A stretch of 64,000 nt of DNA from an uncultured Clostridia bacterium (GTDB lineage Bacteria > Bacillota > Clostridia > Christensenellales > Aristaeellaceae), in NCBI GenBank assembly GCA_946414315.1, contig CAMKNZ010000002.1, positions 62,001-126,000 on the forward strand, in the 5' to 3' direction. Shown in pieces: positions 51,781 through 60,036 of this stretch. Position numbers and translations under genes: made by a program. Position 1 is the stretch's first letter. The number at the start of each line of letters is the position of its first letter. The notes beneath the pieces are model-generated. The model was not told the origin of the DNA. It ran no database searches and saw nothing but the letters and a program-made list of their open reading frames with translations.

Positions 51781-52606
51781 GAAGTAAAAAGTACGTTCCT
51801 TCCTGCAGATAAGGCACGCTCCAGTAACCTTTCTCGTTCCACACGCCATCGGTTTCGATCAGGTCATCCTCCCCGACAGGCGCCAGGGAAATCCGCACGT
51901 CGGCCTTGCTCTGGCGGTAGAAGCGCAGGGTGATCCCGTCGCTGCCGGGCTGGCTCCGATCCCCGGAGTCCTCCACCAGGAACATCCCGGCGAACAGGCT
52001 TCCGTCCTCCCGCTCCGCCAGCTCCAGATACAGGTCCGCGCCCAGGGGCTCGGTCTGCCGCAGCACGTCCGGCACATTCAGAGCCACAGCCGCGTCACCG
52101 GCCCGGCCTTTGACCAGTACAATGTTCACACCTTCGCCCGAAAGCGAAACCAGATCCTCGCCCGTCAGGGTCAGGTTCATCAGTCCGTCGGCGTCTTTGT
52201 CTTCCGTTGCGATGATGATCCGTTCACCCGGCGTTTTTGCCGGTGTTTCTTTCGCTTTATTGGTCTGACCCGATTTGTCCTTGAATCCGCACAGCACGCA
52301 GGCGCCGTTCTTCATCCGGTGGGGCCGGACTTCCTCGGCGTTGCTGACGTTCTCAGAGGAGAGCAGCTCCCCGCAGTCCTCACAGGTAACTTCCACGGTA
52401 GCGGGTCCGGAAACCCGGTGGCTGTCGGGGCCCAGGGATGTATAGAGGGGGCTGTCAAAGAAATATATGGTTGTCTTCGTCCGCACATGCATGCATTCCA
52501 GATCCGTCGGCGTCGCAAGGGCCGGCTCCTCCGCCCCGGCAGCGCCGGAGAAGAGGCTGAAGAGCATGAGCAGCAGAATCGCAATTGCGAGCTTCTTCCT
52601 GGTCAT
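51776..52606 (-). CDS. Secreted protein of unknown function with cysteine pairs
   Basis: A 276-residue exported protein. The signal peptide (1-25) ends at GAAGAEE. The first 110 residues carry two Cys-x2-Cys pairs (TCEDCGE and CVLCGF), a possible small metal site or disulfide knot. A Lys/Thr-rich linker (about 110-130) leads to a beta-rich C-terminal half with Asp-rich turns. I recognise no family. It has its own promoter and lies upstream of the PEP-mutase fusion without an obvious terminator between them, so it may be the first gene of that long operon. Its last codon and stop come from an AT-rich repeat. Confidence 0.65.
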   Translation of the reverse strand: MTRKKLAIAILLLMLFSLFSGAAGAEEPALATPTDLECMHVRTKTTIYFFDSPLYTSLGPDSHRVSGPATVEVTCEDCGELLSSENVSNAEEVRPHRMKNGACVLCGFKDKSGQTNKAKETPAKTPGERIIIATEDKDADGLMNLTLTGEDLVSLSGEGVNIVLVKGRAGDAAVALNVPDVLRQTEPLGADLYLELAEREDGSLFAGMFLVEDSGDRSQPGSDGITLRFYRQSKADVRISLAPVGEDDLIETDGVWNEKGYWSVPYLQEGTYFLLQ

Positions 52607-52661
52607 GGGATTCCTGAAAACCTCCGTTTCTTCACGGATGCATATGCACCCATGATTTGGT

Positions 52662-52691
52662 ATTTTACTTCTATTGATATGGAATCGTCAA
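52662..52691 (-). promoter_or_regulatory. Promoter of the secreted-protein gene and perhaps the CDP-sugar operon
   Basis: On the minus strand TTGACG (52686-52691), 18 bases, TAAAAT (52662-52667). It lies back to back with the asnS promoter. A near-palindrome GGTGCATATGCATCC follows in the leader. Confidence 0.7.
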
Positions 52692-52697
52692 GTTTTG

Positions 52698-52726
52698 TTG
52701 AATTCACACCGTTCTTGTGCTACAAT
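52698..52726 (+). promoter_or_regulatory. Promoter of asnS
   Basis: TTGAAT (52698-52703), 17 bases, TACAAT (52721-52726), about 80 bases before the start codon. Confidence 0.72.
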
Positions 52727-52754
52727 CTGTGCAATCTTTTCCGCCGCAGGCGGA

Positions 52755-52791
52755 TAATAATTCTGAATTATGAATTCTGAATTATGAATTG
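52755..52791. repeat. AT-rich repeat upstream of asnS
   Basis: Tandem AATTCTGAATTATGAATT-type copies end just before the AGGAGG ribosome site of asnS, so the repeat forms part of its leader. No T-box features (specifier loop, AGGGTGG-type element) are seen. Confidence 0.65.
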
Positions 52792-52805
52792 AGGAGGAAC
52801 GACGT

Positions 52806-54185
52806 ATGACCATCATTACCACCCGGGAACTCAAGGAGCGCCTCCAGGAACTCCAGGGACAGGAAGTGACCCTGCTGGGCTGGATCCGCAATCACCGGAA
52901 GCAGAAGAACATGGGCTTCGTGGACTTTTTCGACGGAACCTGCTTCAAAAACCCCCAGGTGGTTTACGACAATACCCTGCCGGACTTCGACAGGGTTGCC
53001 GCCCTGCGGGTGGGCAGCGCTGTGAAGGTGACCGGCAAAGTCGTCCCCAGCTACAAGGATCCGGAAACCCCCGAGATCCAGGCCAGTGAAATCACCCTGG
53101 AGGGCGACTGCCCCGAGGATTATCCGCTGCAGCCCAAGCGCCATACCGTGGAATACCTGCGGGAGATCGCCTACCTGCGCCCCCGCACCCGCCTGTTCCA
53201 GGCGGTGTTCCGCGTCCGCAGCGTGGCCGCCATGGCGATCCACACCTATTTCCAGGACCGGGGCTACGTCTATGTGCATACGCCCCTGATCACCGGGAAC
53301 GACGCCGAGGGCGCCGGCAACACCTTCACCGTGACCACCCTGCCCAAGGGCTCCACGGCGGACGCCTCCGAAGACTTCTTCGGCAAGCCCACGAGCCTGG
53401 CCGTCACCGGACAGCTGGAGGGCGAGACATTTGCCATGGCCTTCTCGAAGATCTACACCTTCGGGCCCACCTTCCGGGCGGAGAACAGCAACACCAAGAC
53501 CCACGCGGCGGAATTCTGGATGATCGAGCCGGAAATCGCCTTCTGCGACCTGGACCAGCTGATGGATCTGGAGGAGGATTTCCTGAAAGCCATCGTGAAA
53601 ACCGTGCTGGAGAAGTGCCCGGACGAACTGAAGTTCCTGGACCAGTTCACCGGCGGCGGCCTGCTGGACAAGCTGAACGCGCTGCTCACCAGCACCTGCG
53701 CCCGGGTCACCCACGAGGAAGCCATCTCCATCCTGCGCAAGGCCATGGAGAACGGCACCGAGTTCAAGTTCGAGCCGAAATTCGGCGAGGACACCGCCAA
53801 GGAGCATGAAAAGTACCTGACCGAGGAATATTTCCACTCCCCGGTGTTCGTCTACGACTGGCCCAAGGATATCAAGGCCTTCTATATGTACCAGAACGAC
53901 GACGGCAAGACCGTCGCCGCGGTGGACCTGCTGGTGCCCGGCGCGGGCGAGCTCATGGGCGGCAGCCAGAGGGAAACCCGGTACGACCTGCTGACCCGCC
54001 GCATGGATGAATTGGGCATCTCCAAGGAGGAGATGTACTGGTACGTGAACCTGCGGAAGTTCGGCGGCTGCACCCATTCCGGCTTCGGCATGGGCTTCGA
54101 GCGCCTGCTGATCTACCTCACCGGCGTGGACAACATCCGGGACGTCATTCCGTACTTCCGCACCCCCATGAACTGTGACTTCTGA
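52806..54185 (+). CDS. asnS: Asparaginyl-tRNA synthetase
   Basis: A 459-residue class IIb synthetase that charges tRNA-Asn. The N-terminal OB-fold anticodon domain (about 1-105) starts with a LLGWIRNHRKQKNMGFVDF-type block. The catalytic domain has motif 2 (FGPTFRAENSNTKTH, near 220) and motif 3 (GFGMGFERLLIYLTG, near 425). The Glu-rich region and MIEPEIAF separate AsnRS from AspRS, as does the short overall length without the AspRS insertion. AGGAGG lies before the ATG. It is a single housekeeping gene on the plus strand, next to a divergent secreted-protein gene. Confidence 0.96.
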   Translation: MTIITTRELKERLQELQGQEVTLLGWIRNHRKQKNMGFVDFFDGTCFKNPQVVYDNTLPDFDRVAALRVGSAVKVTGKVVPSYKDPETPEIQASEITLEGDCPEDYPLQPKRHTVEYLREIAYLRPRTRLFQAVFRVRSVAAMAIHTYFQDRGYVYVHTPLITGNDAEGAGNTFTVTTLPKGSTADASEDFFGKPTSLAVTGQLEGETFAMAFSKIYTFGPTFRAENSNTKTHAAEFWMIEPEIAFCDLDQLMDLEEDFLKAIVKTVLEKCPDELKFLDQFTGGGLLDKLNALLTSTCARVTHEEAISILRKAMENGTEFKFEPKFGEDTAKEHEKYLTEEYFHSPVFVYDWPKDIKAFYMYQNDDGKTVAAVDLLVPGAGELMGGSQRETRYDLLTRRMDELGISKEEMYWYVNLRKFGGCTHSGFGMGFERLLIYLTGVDNIRDVIPYFRTPMNCDF

Positions 54186-54244
54186 TCTTCCGTGAAGAAA
54201 GCCGCCGGCATAACCCTGTCGATCACGATAATGGAGGAAAGACA

Positions 54245-55282
54245 GTGAAGCGGATCAGATCATTTGATGTTCTGCGTGTATTGAGCTTTTTCGCCGTCAT
54301 CTGGTACCACATGGTGTTCAATCTGGTAGAGACCGGGATCTACGCCGAAAGCAGACTGGTTCACTGGTATACGATCGCAGATACGAACATCGCGCTTCCG
54401 GCCGTCGCCGTCTTCTTCATGCTGTCCGGCGCGGTACTTTCCCTCCGGTCAGATCGGGCCTTCAGCCTGCCGGGATACCTGAAGAAACGCTTTTCCCGCC
54501 TGCTGATTCCCTATTATCTGCTGACAGTCACATACTTTGCGATGCTGCTGATCATCCACCGCGGGAAAACGGATTTCTTTCCGCCGGATATCCCGCTCTG
54601 GCGTGCAGTCTTCAACTTCTTCGGCATGGATGGCTGGATGAAGTCCCATGGCGTTCCGTCCTTTTATCTCGGTATCGGCGAATGGTTCCTTGGCGCGCTG
54701 GTCATTCTCTCTTTGCTGTTTCCGCTGTTCCGGCTGGCTCTTCGGAAAGCGCCGGTCCTTTTCCTGGCAGCAGCTACCGGCGTATATGTGTTTTTCGCGG
54801 TCCACGGCACGCCGGGGGTCGCGGAATTTATCATCCTGCCGATGGAGGGCTATGAATTTATCCTGGGCATGTACATCGGCGCCTATTACGACCGGATCCC
54901 GAAGAAAGCCTGGATGATCGCCCTGCCGCTGACTGTTGCGCTGCTGCTGATCCCGTCAGAATGGCTTTTCAGCCAGTCCTTCCGGACCACCCTGCAGGCG
55001 GCCGGCCTGATGATCTCCTTTTCCGGTCTGGAACCCCTGCTGGCAAAACATAAGCTTAGGGCCCTGGATACAGTCAGCGGGTACAGCTATGAGATGTTCC
55101 TGACGCACCATATCGTGATCGCTTTTATCGCCGGGAAGCTGCAGTCCCGCCTTGGCGATCCCAAATGGATCGCGCTGACCTTCGCCGCAGAGATTGTCTG
55201 CACGGTTGTGCTGGCTGTCATTCTGAAATGGATCACCCGGAAAACATCCCGGGCCCTGAAGCTTTCCCACCCCTTCGCCTAA
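54245..55282 (+). CDS. Acyltransferase 3 family membrane protein
   Basis: A 345-residue protein with about ten membrane spans. RSFDVLRVLSFFAVIWYHM at the N-terminus holds the catalytic-type His of the acyltransferase 3 (OafA/NodX) family, and the spaced Arg residues near LKKRFSRLLIPYY are also typical. It probably O-acetylates or otherwise acylates a surface glycan. The C-terminus ends shortly after the last span, so no SGNH domain is fused. The start is GTG behind GGAGG. It lies 59 bases after asnS without a visible terminator. A paralogue is at 60033-61277. Confidence 0.9.
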   Translation: MKRIRSFDVLRVLSFFAVIWYHMVFNLVETGIYAESRLVHWYTIADTNIALPAVAVFFMLSGAVLSLRSDRAFSLPGYLKKRFSRLLIPYYLLTVTYFAMLLIIHRGKTDFFPPDIPLWRAVFNFFGMDGWMKSHGVPSFYLGIGEWFLGALVILSLLFPLFRLALRKAPVLFLAAATGVYVFFAVHGTPGVAEFIILPMEGYEFILGMYIGAYYDRIPKKAWMIALPLTVALLLIPSEWLFSQSFRTTLQAAGLMISFSGLEPLLAKHKLRALDTVSGYSYEMFLTHHIVIAFIAGKLQSRLGDPKWIALTFAAEIVCTVVLAVILKWITRKTSRALKLSHPFA

Positions 55283-55295
55283 TTATTTCTAAATC

Positions 55296-55327
55296 TTGAC
55301 AAATGTCCGTACTGCCGTTAATATAAT
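55296..55327 (+). promoter_or_regulatory. Strong promoter of the RNA leader upstream of rny
   Basis: TTGACA (55296-55301), with TAATAT at 17 bases (55319-55324) or TATAAT at 20 bases (55322-55327). Transcription should begin near 55331-55334, some 300 bases before the rny start. Confidence 0.8.
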
Positions 55328-55333
55328 GATGTT

Positions 55334-55580
55334 CGGCTGTGCGGAATTTTATTTTCCGCCGCTGTTATCGATAGAGCCACCCCCAAATGTACCACCGCGG
55401 GCATCGTCCGCGATCTTTTCTGGGCGTCCGACCGGACGAACCGTATAAGATGGCTTCCGCAGCAGACCGGCAGTTCTGCCCTTTTGACATATGTCTGCGG
55501 AAAAGATGTTACGATACCGGGAGCCCCTCGGTCGAAGCAGCGTACAGCCGTGCGAAGCGATTGTTTTCGCGCGGTTTTTT
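55334..55580 (+). ncRNA. Structured RNA candidate (6S-like topology or rny leader)
   Basis: The 355 bases between the acyltransferase gene and rny hold no gene but a promoter, several hairpins and a terminator. The 5' end pairs with the region before the terminator (GGCTGTGCG at 55335-55343 with CGTACAGCC at 55541-55549, one G-T pair), closing the whole RNA. Inside are CGCGG/CCGCG, CGTCC/GGACG, an eight-pair TTCCGCAG/CTGCGGAA stem enclosing GGCAG/CTGCC, and a small CCGGG/CCTCGG hairpin on the 3' side. Length (about 217-247 bases), closing stem and internal bubble recall 6S RNA, but I cannot confirm the family. A cis-acting attenuator of rny is equally possible. Confidence 0.4.
55548..55580 (+). 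terminator. Intrinsic terminator (attenuator) 57 bases before rny
   Basis: Nine-pair stem CCGTGCGAA/TTCGCGCGG (55548-55556, 55566-55574, one T-G pair) followed by six Ts. It ends the RNA started at about 55334, so rny expression needs read-through or another promoter. Confidence 0.75.
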
Positions 55581-55637
55581 CGTACGCCGAAGATTGAATG
55601 TTGAAATGAGATTTTACAGCAGAAAGGGAGGGAAACA

Positions 55638-57203
55638 ATGGATCCGATCATCATCGCGGTCATCGCCGCGATTGCAGGCTGCCTGCTCGGCGGCCTGGTA
55701 GGTTACGCATACCGCAAGAGCTTTACGGAAAAGAAGATCGAACGGACGGAAGACTACGCCAAGCGCCTGTATGACGACGCCGTCCGCAAAGCCGAAGATT
55801 ACAAGAAGGAAAAAGTGCTGGAAGCCAAGGAAGAGATCCTGAAGGCTAAAGCCGAAAACGACCGGGAACGGGCGGAAAACGAAAAGGAAATGCGGGAACG
55901 CCGCAACGAGATCCAGAAGAACGAACGCCGCCTGATCCAGCGTGAAGAGACCCTGGACAAAAAGGCAAGCAACCTGGAAACCCGGGAAGAAACCCTGAAC
56001 ACCAAACTGGCTGACCTGGCGAAGAAAGAGGCCGAACTGGACGAAATCAAAGCCAAGCAGCTGACCGAACTGGAACGGGTGGCCGGCATGACCAAGGACG
56101 AGGCGAAGCAGATCGTCATCGACCGCGTCCAGAAGGAAGCCTTCCACGACGCCGCCGCCCAGGTGCGCGAGATTGAGACCCAGGCGAAGGAAGAGGGCGA
56201 AAAGAAAGCCCGGAACATCATCGCCCTGGCAATCCAGAAGTGCGCCGCGGACCATGTGGCCGAATCCACCGTCAGCGTCATCAGCCTGCCCAACGACGAT
56301 ATGAAGGGCCGGATCATCGGCCGTGAAGGCCGCAACATCCGCGCGCTGGAAACCGCCACCGGCGTCGACCTGATCATCGACGACACCCCTGAAGCCGTGA
56401 TCGTCTCCGCCTTCGACCCGGTCCGCCGGGAAGTGGCCCGCGTCGCGGTGGAAAAACTCATCATGGACGGCCGGATCCATCCGGCCCGCATCGAAGAGAT
56501 GGTCGAGAAAGCCCGGAAGGAAGTCGACAACCAGATCCGGGAAGCCGGCGAGAACGCCGTCTTCGAGACCAACCAGCACGGGATCCATCACGAGCTGGTC
56601 AAGCTCCTGGGCCGCCTGCGCTACCGCACCAGCTACGGCCAGAACGTGCTGAAGCACTCCATCGAGGTCAGCCACCTGGCGGGGCTCATGGCCGCGGAAC
56701 TGGGCGCGGACGTCCAGCTGGCCAAGCGCGCCGGCCTGCTGCATGATATCGGCAAGGCCGTGGACCACGAGAGCGAAGGCACCCACGTGACCCTGGGCGC
56801 GGACCTGGCCCGGAAGTATCACGAGAACGCAGACGTGGTGCACTGCATCATGGCCCACCACAACGACGTGGAACCCCAGACCGTGGAAGCGGTGCTGGTG
56901 CAGGCCGCGGACGCGATCAGCGCCGCCCGCCCCGGTGCCCGCCGCGAGAGCCTGGAGAACTATATCAAGCGGCTTGAGAAGCTCGAGGAAATCGCCAACA
57001 GCTTCGACGGCGTGGACAAGTGCTACGCCATCCAGTCCGGCCGCGAGGTGCGCATCATGGTCAAGCCGGAGGACGTCAACGACGACGGCATCAAAGTCCT
57101 GGCCAAAGAGATCGCCAAGCGCATCGAAGAGCAGATGGAATATCCCGGCCAGATCCGGGTTAACGTCATCCGCGAAACCCGCAGCACCGAATACGCAAAA
57201 TGA
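55638..57203 (+). CDS. rny: Ribonuclease Y
   Basis: A 521-residue membrane-anchored endoribonuclease that starts mRNA decay in Bacillota. An N-terminal span (about 4-24), a long charged coiled coil (about 30-200), a KH domain with [17 protein letters not shown] (near 218) and an HD domain with [12 protein letters not shown] (near 370) are all in place. The length is standard. GGGAGGG precedes the ATG. It is followed by a strong bidirectional terminator. The upstream RNA element with its own terminator suggests control of rny at transcript level. The gene's G+C is clearly higher than in region 1. Confidence 0.97.
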   Translation: MDPIIIAVIAAIAGCLLGGLVGYAYRKSFTEKKIERTEDYAKRLYDDAVRKAEDYKKEKVLEAKEEILKAKAENDRERAENEKEMRERRNEIQKNERRLIQREETLDKKASNLETREETLNTKLADLAKKEAELDEIKAKQLTELERVAGMTKDEAKQIVIDRVQKEAFHDAAAQVREIETQAKEEGEKKARNIIALAIQKCAADHVAESTVSVISLPNDDMKGRIIGREGRNIRALETATGVDLIIDDTPEAVIVSAFDPVRREVARVAVEKLIMDGRIHPARIEEMVEKARKEVDNQIREAGENAVFETNQHGIHHELVKLLGRLRYRTSYGQNVLKHSIEVSHLAGLMAAELGADVQLAKRAGLLHDIGKAVDHESEGTHVTLGADLARKYHENADVVHCIMAHHNDVEPQTVEAVLVQAADAISAARPGARRESLENYIKRLEKLEEIANSFDGVDKCYAIQSGREVRIMVKPEDVNDDGIKVLAKEIAKRIEEQMEYPGQIRVNVIRETRSTEYAK

Positions 57204-57211
57204 CAACCCGC

Positions 57212-57252
57212 AAAAAACCGGTGGAGAGCTGTCTGTTCTCCACCGGTTTTTT
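57212..57252. terminator. Bidirectional terminator after rny
   Basis: Ten-pair stem CCGGTGGAGA/TCTCCACCGG (57218-57227, 57237-57246), with six As before and six Ts after. It serves rny on the plus strand and can serve the GT2 gene on the minus strand. Confidence 0.92.
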
Positions 57253-57262
57253 ATTCGTGGGT

Positions 57263-57292
57263 TGTCATCCCGAGCGAAGTCGAGGGATCTCA
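57263..57292. repeat. Dispersed REP-like element (TGTCATCC...GAGGGATCTCA)
   Basis: The stretch TGTCATCCCGAGCGAAGTCGAGGGATCTCA belongs to a widespread intergenic element whose false translation (RSLDFARDD) litters protein databases. One copy is seen here, between the rny terminator and the end of the GT2 gene. Confidence 0.7.
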
Positions 57293-57299
57293 TGTTATA

Positions 57300-58946
57300 T
57301 CAGAACTGATAATTCGCTTTCTTTTTCCCGAACCGGGGGCTGTAGCAGGGATCGTGGAGGTCCCTGCCCCAGGCCTGCTCAAAACGGGCCACGTCCTGTC
57401 CGTCCCGTTCCTCCCCGGAGAGGAGCAGGGCGCAGGGTTCCAGCTGCGCTTTGGCGTGGGGCGTAAAGACGAACCACTTCCCGGCCTGCCGCTGCTTCAG
57501 GGCCAGGTCCACGGCGGCCAGGCCGCCCCGGTACCCTTCGTCCAGGTCCAGCCAGTTCTCCCGCTTCACCAGCAGGCAGCACAGGCTGACCGCGCTGACG
57601 TTGTGCACCTTGTTCATCATGTCGTGCCAGCCGCCGGCGGAAACGTACAGCCCTTCATTGATGCACTGTACCGTATGTTCCATCCCCAGGGCGAAGCCCC
57701 CGTGGGTGATCTTCTGCTTCCGGTCCGTCAGGACGCCGGTGACGCCGGCCACATCGTCCCGCCGGGCGTACATCATCATCTCCCGGATGAAATACCGGTT
57801 CATTTCCGTCACCCGGGCGTCCAGCAGCAGCAGGTAATCCGCTTTGCTGGTCCGGGCCGCTTCGTTGATCAGCCCGATCCGCTCGTTCTCCCCGGCCACC
57901 AGGATGCTCCCGGTCAGGTTCGGCCAGTCTGTGCGGAACTCCAGTTCCCCCAGGCATTCCCGGCACTCGTCCTCACTGTCCCCGTGGACCAGCGCCTCCA
58001 CCGTCGCTTCCGCCGGAATCTCGTACCAGAGGCGGATCTCCTTGTTCACCGGAACGGCTTCCGCCTTCCGGCCCAGGTTCGCCTCATGCTCCACGGCCGC
58101 GCGGCAGCCGTTCACCAGGCAGGTCCACAGCTCCCGGTGGCTTTTGCTGGAGAAAACCTCCCGCCAGCTGTAAAGGATATAGGGGATATGTTCAATACGG
58201 TCCGTTTTTTCCGCGACCCGCAGGAACAGGTCGTGGTCCTGGCTGCCGTCAAAGCCGCTGCGCAGGCCGCCGGCCTCCTCCAGCAGCGATTTGCGGATCA
58301 CCGCCAGGTGGCATATATAGTTGTCGCTGACCAGGTTGTCCGGACAGTAGTCCGGCTTATAGTGCGGATCCATGTGCTTTTTGCCGTTTTCAGTCAGCCG
58401 GTCCTCGTCCGAATAGACCATATCCGGATGCTTCGCCGCAATGCATTCCGCCGCCCGCCACAGGGCGTCCGGCGCCAGCAGGTCGTCGTGGTCGCACAGG
58501 GCCACGTATTCGCCCCGGGCCAGCCGGATGGCTTCGTTGGTGTTGCCGCTGATGCCTTTGTTTTCTTCCCCCCGGACCAGCCGGAACCGGGGTTCTTTTT
58601 CGCTGCGTGCTTTCAGGACGTCGGCGGTTTCCGCCCGGGTGCTGGCTCCGTCATACAGGATCGCTTCGAAATTCATGTAGGTCTGGGCCTCCAGGCTGTC
58701 CAGGAGCGCGGTGAGCATGCCCGGATCCGTGTTGTAAACCGGGATCACCACGCTGACCAGGCCGGCATCCGGCTGGTTTTCCCGCTGGGCACGAAGCTCT
58801 TCAGGCGTTGCAGTTTCTTGCTTCCTGCGCCTTTCATAGGTGCCCAGAACCTGCTGGGCAGCCTTCTGTCCGAGTCGTTTCAGGGTATAGGAAGTGCCGT
58901 GGCTATGAAGATACTCCTGAATCCGTGTTACAGCGTTCCTGATCAT
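57300..58946 (-). CDS. Two-domain GT2 glycosyltransferase, second domain degenerate
   Basis: A 548-residue paralogue of the protein at 12648-14459. The first GT-A domain (about 60-280) is intact: VSVVIPVYNTDPGML, ALCDHDDLLAPDA and DGSQDHDLFL. The second (about 330-520) keeps the fold (ITHGGFALGM, NVSAVSLCCLLV) but its metal-binding motif is weak: LLLLDARVTE stands where the paralogue has LLNNDTE. AAAAGGAAG precedes the ATG. It probably transfers one sugar, with the second half structural. It stands alone between rny and a divergent AraC gene. Confidence 0.85.
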   Translation of the reverse strand: MIRNAVTRIQEYLHSHGTSYTLKRLGQKAAQQVLGTYERRRKQETATPEELRAQRENQPDAGLVSVVIPVYNTDPGMLTALLDSLEAQTYMNFEAILYDGASTRAETADVLKARSEKEPRFRLVRGEENKGISGNTNEAIRLARGEYVALCDHDDLLAPDALWRAAECIAAKHPDMVYSDEDRLTENGKKHMDPHYKPDYCPDNLVSDNYICHLAVIRKSLLEEAGGLRSGFDGSQDHDLFLRVAEKTDRIEHIPYILYSWREVFSSKSHRELWTCLVNGCRAAVEHEANLGRKAEAVPVNKEIRLWYEIPAEATVEALVHGDSEDECRECLGELEFRTDWPNLTGSILVAGENERIGLINEAARTSKADYLLLLDARVTEMNRYFIREMMMYARRDDVAGVTGVLTDRKQKITHGGFALGMEHTVQCINEGLYVSAGGWHDMMNKVHNVSAVSLCCLLVKRENWLDLDEGYRGGLAAVDLALKQRQAGKWFVFTPHAKAQLEPCALLLSGEERDGQDVARFEQAWGRDLHDPCYSPRFGKKKANYQF

Positions 58947-59013
58947 CTTTTTTCTTCCTTTTGTTTTCCGGTATTTTCCATTTTATATTTGGTAATAAAT
59001 TCCATTTCTACCA

Positions 59014-59076
59014 AAGTTGACAAATTGTTCACCGGGATGTATACTTGTCACACAATTTGTCGTATTTGGTCAACTT
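59014..59076 (+). promoter_or_regulatory. araC-type gene promoter with nested operator dyads
   Basis: TTGACA (59017-59022), 17 bases, TATACT (59040-59045). Two nested perfect inverted repeats frame it: GACAAATTGT (59019-59028) with ACAATTTGTC (59052-59061), and AAGTTGAC (59014-59021) with GTCAACTT (59069-59076). Such a frame around -35 and -10 fits autoregulation or repression by looping. Confidence 0.75.
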
Positions 59077-59092
59077 CTCAGGAGGTTACGCC

Positions 59093-60004
59093 ATGAATTC
59101 ATATTTGCTGAAAGAGATCCCGGAACATCTGGCCGCCCTCGCAGTGGAAGGATACCATAAGCCCGGAAGCCTGACCCAGGCCAGCGGCGCATGGATCTCC
59201 TCCGCCGGCTCTTTCGTGCTGGAAAAGGGCACCTGGCCCCTGAACCCCCATGACCAGTGGGTGTGGCTTGCGGTGGAAAAGGGAAGCATCGTATTGTTCT
59301 GGGACAATCACGAACTGGCCCTGTCCGCCGGATCCACCTGTTTCCTGCCCGGCGGGGACAAGCGGTGCGAGATCTCCACGGATGAAGACACCCGCTGCCT
59401 GTGGATCGCGCTGGAAGGCCCCCTCAGCCCCATGGTCGTCCGGAAGATGGGCGCGCTGCTCCATATGCCCCTCAAGCAGGGAGCGCTGCCCAGCCAGATC
59501 TACCTGGCGGAGCAGATCGTGCAGGTCATCGTCCGCCACACCGGCACCGCCGACGCCACCTACCAGCTGCAGCACCTGCTCTACGGCATGATTGCGTCCC
59601 ACTGGGGCCAGCCCGTGGCCATGGACGCCATGCTCTCCCACGAGATCGCCAAGGTCGTGGATATGCTCCGCGCCAATCAGTATAAGGACAACTTCTCCCT
59701 GGCGGACATGGCCGCCATCTCCCGCATGCCGATGGAAACTTTCAGGAAGCGTTTCGTGGCGGAAGTCGGGATGCCGCCCCTGAGCTATGTGCTCCACTGC
59801 AAGATGGAGCGGGCGAAGGAACTTCTGCGGGACCAGGACTGCTCCGTCCGGGAAGCCGGCGTGGCCGTCGGGATGCAGGATCCCTACCACTTCTCCAAGC
59901 AGTTCAAGCACATCGTCGGCATCAGCCCCAGCGCCTTCATGAAGCAGGCTTCCGTGCCAAGCGCCACGATCCGCGGCGTCAATCCGAAGGGGAAGAAAAA
60001 GTAA
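59093..60004 (+). CDS. AraC family transcriptional regulator
   Basis: A 303-residue regulator. The N-terminal half is a cupin-like sensing domain (WVWLAVEKGSIVLFWDN, LPGGDKRCEIS). The C-terminal 100 residues are the two helix-turn-helix units: FSLADMAAISRMPMETFRKRFVAEVG, then SVREAGVAVGMQDPYHFSKQFKHIVGISPSAF. I start at the ATG at 59093, seven bases after AGGAGG; a 16-codon longer reading would begin inside the -10 box. The ligand is unknown. It may control itself and the divergent GT2 gene, since the operator dyads lie in the shared intergenic region. Confidence 0.92.
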   Translation: MNSYLLKEIPEHLAALAVEGYHKPGSLTQASGAWISSAGSFVLEKGTWPLNPHDQWVWLAVEKGSIVLFWDNHELALSAGSTCFLPGGDKRCEISTDEDTRCLWIALEGPLSPMVVRKMGALLHMPLKQGALPSQIYLAEQIVQVIVRHTGTADATYQLQHLLYGMIASHWGQPVAMDAMLSHEIAKVVDMLRANQYKDNFSLADMAAISRMPMETFRKRFVAEVGMPPLSYVLHCKMERAKELLRDQDCSVREAGVAVGMQDPYHFSKQFKHIVGISPSAFMKQASVPSATIRGVNPKGKKK

Positions 60005-60010
60005 GAACCA

Positions 60011-60036
60011 ATTTACAATTCATAATTCATAATTAT
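60011..60036. repeat. AT-rich repeat, AATTCATAATTCATAATT type
   Basis: Tandem ATTCATAATT copies between the convergent AraC and acyltransferase genes. The acyltransferase stop (60033-60035) lies inside the repeat. Confidence 0.7.

Noticed and set aside
52607-52805. T-box riboswitch upstream of asnS
   Set aside because: The leader is only about 75 bases and is mostly AT-rich repeat; no specifier stem, T-box sequence or terminator was found.
55614-57293. A 559-residue minus-strand frame beginning MRSLDFARDDNP
   Set aside because: Antisense to rny; its first residues are the well-known false translation of the REP-like element at 57263-57292.
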